Shown: positions 4,246 to 5,952 of the stretch, one piece after another | How the letters are laid out: the number at the start of each line of letters is the position of its first letter | Numbering within the stretch: the stretch's first letter is position 1 | Assembly (NCBI GenBank): GCA_050050115.1 | Contig: JASFUX010000219.1 | Location: 1-5,952 of the forward strand | Direction: 5' to 3' | DNA from: JASFUX01 sp050050115 | GTDB lineage: Bacteria; Pseudomonadota; Alphaproteobacteria; Caulobacterales; Maricaulaceae | DNA: 5,952 nucleotides | Program-made: the position numbers and the translations under genes | The notes under the pieces: generated by a model | Databases searched by the model: none | Seen by the model: the letters and a program-made list of their open reading frames with translations, nothing else | What the model was told of the DNA's origin: nothing

Positions 4246-5952
4246 GTGACACGCACCTATGCAGCGCGCGCAGTCTTGCTTGTATCGGCCGCCGCAGCGG
4301 CCTTGGCCGCCAGCCCGGCGCTCAGCCAGGAGGAGCGCGACGTCATCATCGTGACGGCGGAAAAACGCGAGGCCGACATCCAGGACGTACCGATCTCGGT
4401 AACTTCGGTCAGCGCGGAGCAGATTCAGAGTTGGAACCTCAACTCGGGCACCGAGATCGCGCGGGCGACGCCAAACCTCCTGGTCTCGAACCTCGGCAAC
4501 GAGGACCAGCCGAAGTTCTCGATGCGGGGCATCGCCACGCCGGACTTCGATCTCAACACCACCTCGCCGACCGGCGTCTTCTACGATGAGGTCTATGTCG
4601 CCAGCCAGTTCCTCGGCGGGCCTCAACTGTTCGACCTCGCACGCGTCGAGGTGCTGCGCGGCCCGCAAGGCACGCTCTACGGCAAGAACACCACCGGCGG
4701 AGCGATCAACTTCATCACCCAGGCCCCGACGCACGAGCACGAAGGCTATCTGAACGTTCAAGCGGGCGACAACGCTTACTTCCGCGCGACCGGCGCGGTG
4801 AATTTCCCGCTCGCCGACACGCTGGCGATGCGGGTGGCCTTCAACGCTTCGTCTTCGGACGGTTACGTGAAGAACCACAATCCGCTCGGCCAGGATCTGT
4901 CTTCGATCGACAACCACGCAGCCCGGCTGAGCCTGTTGTTTGAACCTTCGAGCGATTTCGACGCCACCTTGCGGGTCTTCACCTCGCGCGCACACCCGAC
5001 GAACATTGGCACGATCGATATCGGCGGGAACCCGGACGGCACGAACGCTTTTGGCGTCAATCCACGGCGCGATCCGGTCACGAACGAACCTTACGACAAC
5101 TCCGAAGGGTTCTACGACCGCACCGACTCCGAGATTGTCGTCGAAGGTGACGGTGCGACGCTGTCGATCAACAAAGGGCTGGGCGACAATTTCACGCTGA
5201 CGTCGATCTCGAACTACACCGAGGGCTTCTTCCTCAATCGGGTCGACGCGGACGGCTCGGCGGCGCCGCTGCTGCACATCGACTTCTTCGCCGACACGCT
5301 CGAGTGGAGCCAGGACCTCCGGATCGCAAGCAATCTCGACGGTCCGTTCAACTTCATCGCCGGGCTTTACTACGGCCATGACGAGGTCGGCATCCGCACC
5401 GACTGGAACTTCTTCGCCGGCGGCCTCCTGCGCAACCAAACTTATGATCAGGAGCGCGACTCCTACGCCGTGTACGGAGACGGCACGTTCGATCTGTCGC
5501 CCTCGACCCAACTCTTCGCCGGCGCGCGCTGGACCCAGGACGAAGGCGAGCAGTTCAACTACCAGGTCCTCGGCGCGGGCGCGGCCGAGGTCCCGCTTCA
5601 GCCGCCGCAGACCTACGATGACTCAGCGGTCACCGGCCGCATCGGCGTGCGTCATCACTTCACCGACGATGTCATGGGCTACGTTCAGTACGCCCGCGGT
5701 TATCGGTCGAGCGCATTCAACGGATCGAGCCTTTTCAACCCGGATGATCTCAACGTCTCGGATCCTGAGGAGCTTGACGCCTATGAGGTCGGCCTCAAGA
5801 CCCAGCTCATGGACAACAGGCTGACGCTGAACTCCTCGGTGTTCTTCTATGAATACCGCGACCAGCAGTTCATCAACACGGTCGAGATCGGCAATTCGCA
5901 GGTCGTCAACGCCGGCGCATCCGAGATCTACGGGATCGAGGTGGAAGCTTAC
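4246..5952 (+). CDS. TonB-dependent outer-membrane receptor (3' end outside window)
   Basis: The visible 569 residues form the N-terminal three quarters or so of a TonB-dependent receptor, which imports scarce ligands such as iron chelates, other metal complexes, cobalamin or glycans using TonB energy. The GTG at 4246 is chosen because GGGGAGG (4233-4239) lies 6 bases upstream and no in-frame ATG precedes the signal peptide. Residues 1-27 are a signal peptide (cleavage likely ALS|QE). A TonB-box-like DVIIVTA (32-38) follows, then the plug, with SMRGIA (93-98) and the hallmark VEVLRGPQGTLYGKNTTGGAINFIT (134-158). Barrel features include SQDLRIAS (355-362), GARWT (426-430) and YARGYRSSAFN (482-492). 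The frame is open to the window end, so about 150-250 residues are missing. No FecR-type signalling domain precedes the plug, so it is not a transducer. The ligand cannot be told from this sequence; iron-complex-type receptors resemble it most. Confidence 0.95.
   Translation, partial: MTRTYAARAVLLVSAAAAALAASPALSQEERDVIIVTAEKREADIQDVPISVTSVSAEQIQSWNLNSGTEIARATPNLLVSNLGNEDQPKFSMRGIATPDFDLNTTSPTGVFYDEVYVASQFLGGPQLFDLARVEVLRGPQGTLYGKNTTGGAINFITQAPTHEHEGYLNVQAGDNAYFRATGAVNFPLADTLAMRVAFNASSSDGYVKNHNPLGQDLSSIDNHAARLSLLFEPSSDFDATLRVFTSRAHPTNIGTIDIGGNPDGTNAFGVNPRRDPVTNEPYDNSEGFYDRTDSEIVVEGDGATLSINKGLGDNFTLTSISNYTEGFFLNRVDADGSAAPLLHIDFFADTLEWSQDLRIASNLDGPFNFIAGLYYGHDEVGIRTDWNFFAGGLLRNQTYDQERDSYAVYGDGTFDLSPSTQLFAGARWTQDEGEQFNYQVLGAGAAEVPLQPPQTYDDSAVTGRIGVRHHFTDDVMGYVQYARGYRSSAFNGSSLFNPDDLNVSDPEELDAYEVGLKTQLMDNRLTLNSSVFFYEYRDQQFINTVEIGNSQVVNAGASEIYGIEVEAY

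Noticed and set aside
4243..5511. Minus-strand open frame of 422 codons opposite the TonB-dependent receptor
   Set aside because: It is an antisense shadow of the receptor, whose plus-strand frame carries a signal peptide, plug motifs and a strong ribosome site throughout.

Overview
This window looks like chromosomal DNA of a GC-rich alphaproteobacterium, probably a marine or stalked type near Caulobacterales, Hyphomonadaceae or Parvularculaceae. The grounds are the high GC content, a ribosomal protein L21 with a lysine/alanine-rich linker and a helix-hairpin-helix tail (an extension I associate with alphaproteobacteria), an ECF sigma factor paired with an RskA-type anti-sigma factor, and a TonB-dependent receptor. 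The lineage is inferred from gene style only.

Layout. Bases 1-1428 are read on the minus strand: a HAD-IB phosphatase-like gene (1428 to 742), a 166-base gap with a candidate promoter and leader hairpin, then rplU (575 leftward), cut by the window edge. From 1541 everything is on the plus strand: tRNA-Ser(CGA) (1541-1630), a 209-base non-coding stretch with an inverted repeat and a candidate ECF promoter, an ECF sigma factor (1840-2394), its membrane anti-sigma factor (2391-3113, ATGA overlap), a secreted DUF4198 protein (3207-4010), a 235-base AT-rich regulatory region, and a TonB-dependent receptor that starts with GTG at 4246 and runs off the window end (569 residues visible, no frameshift).

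How the parts may work together. The sigma/anti-sigma pair is a self-contained envelope signalling module: the one-pass membrane anti-sigma factor would hold the sigma factor until a signal releases it. The DUF4198 gene 93 bases downstream is the best candidate target; a partial motif (CATCYR-N15-CGTA) sits at promoter distance before both the sigma gene and DUF4198. DUF4198 proteins and TonB-dependent receptors are both often linked to metal or metal-complex handling, so shared metal physiology is possible but unproven.

The most notable non-coding signal is in front of the receptor. It has a perfect 12-base inverted repeat, four copies of AAACGAA/TTCGTTT across the gap, and an outer 7-base complement (CCCCGTT/AACGGGG) that would cover the receptor's Shine-Dalgarno sequence if transcribed. 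This could be a DNA operator array, an RNA switch on translation, or both. No mobile element, CRISPR array or wholly new multi-gene system is visible.
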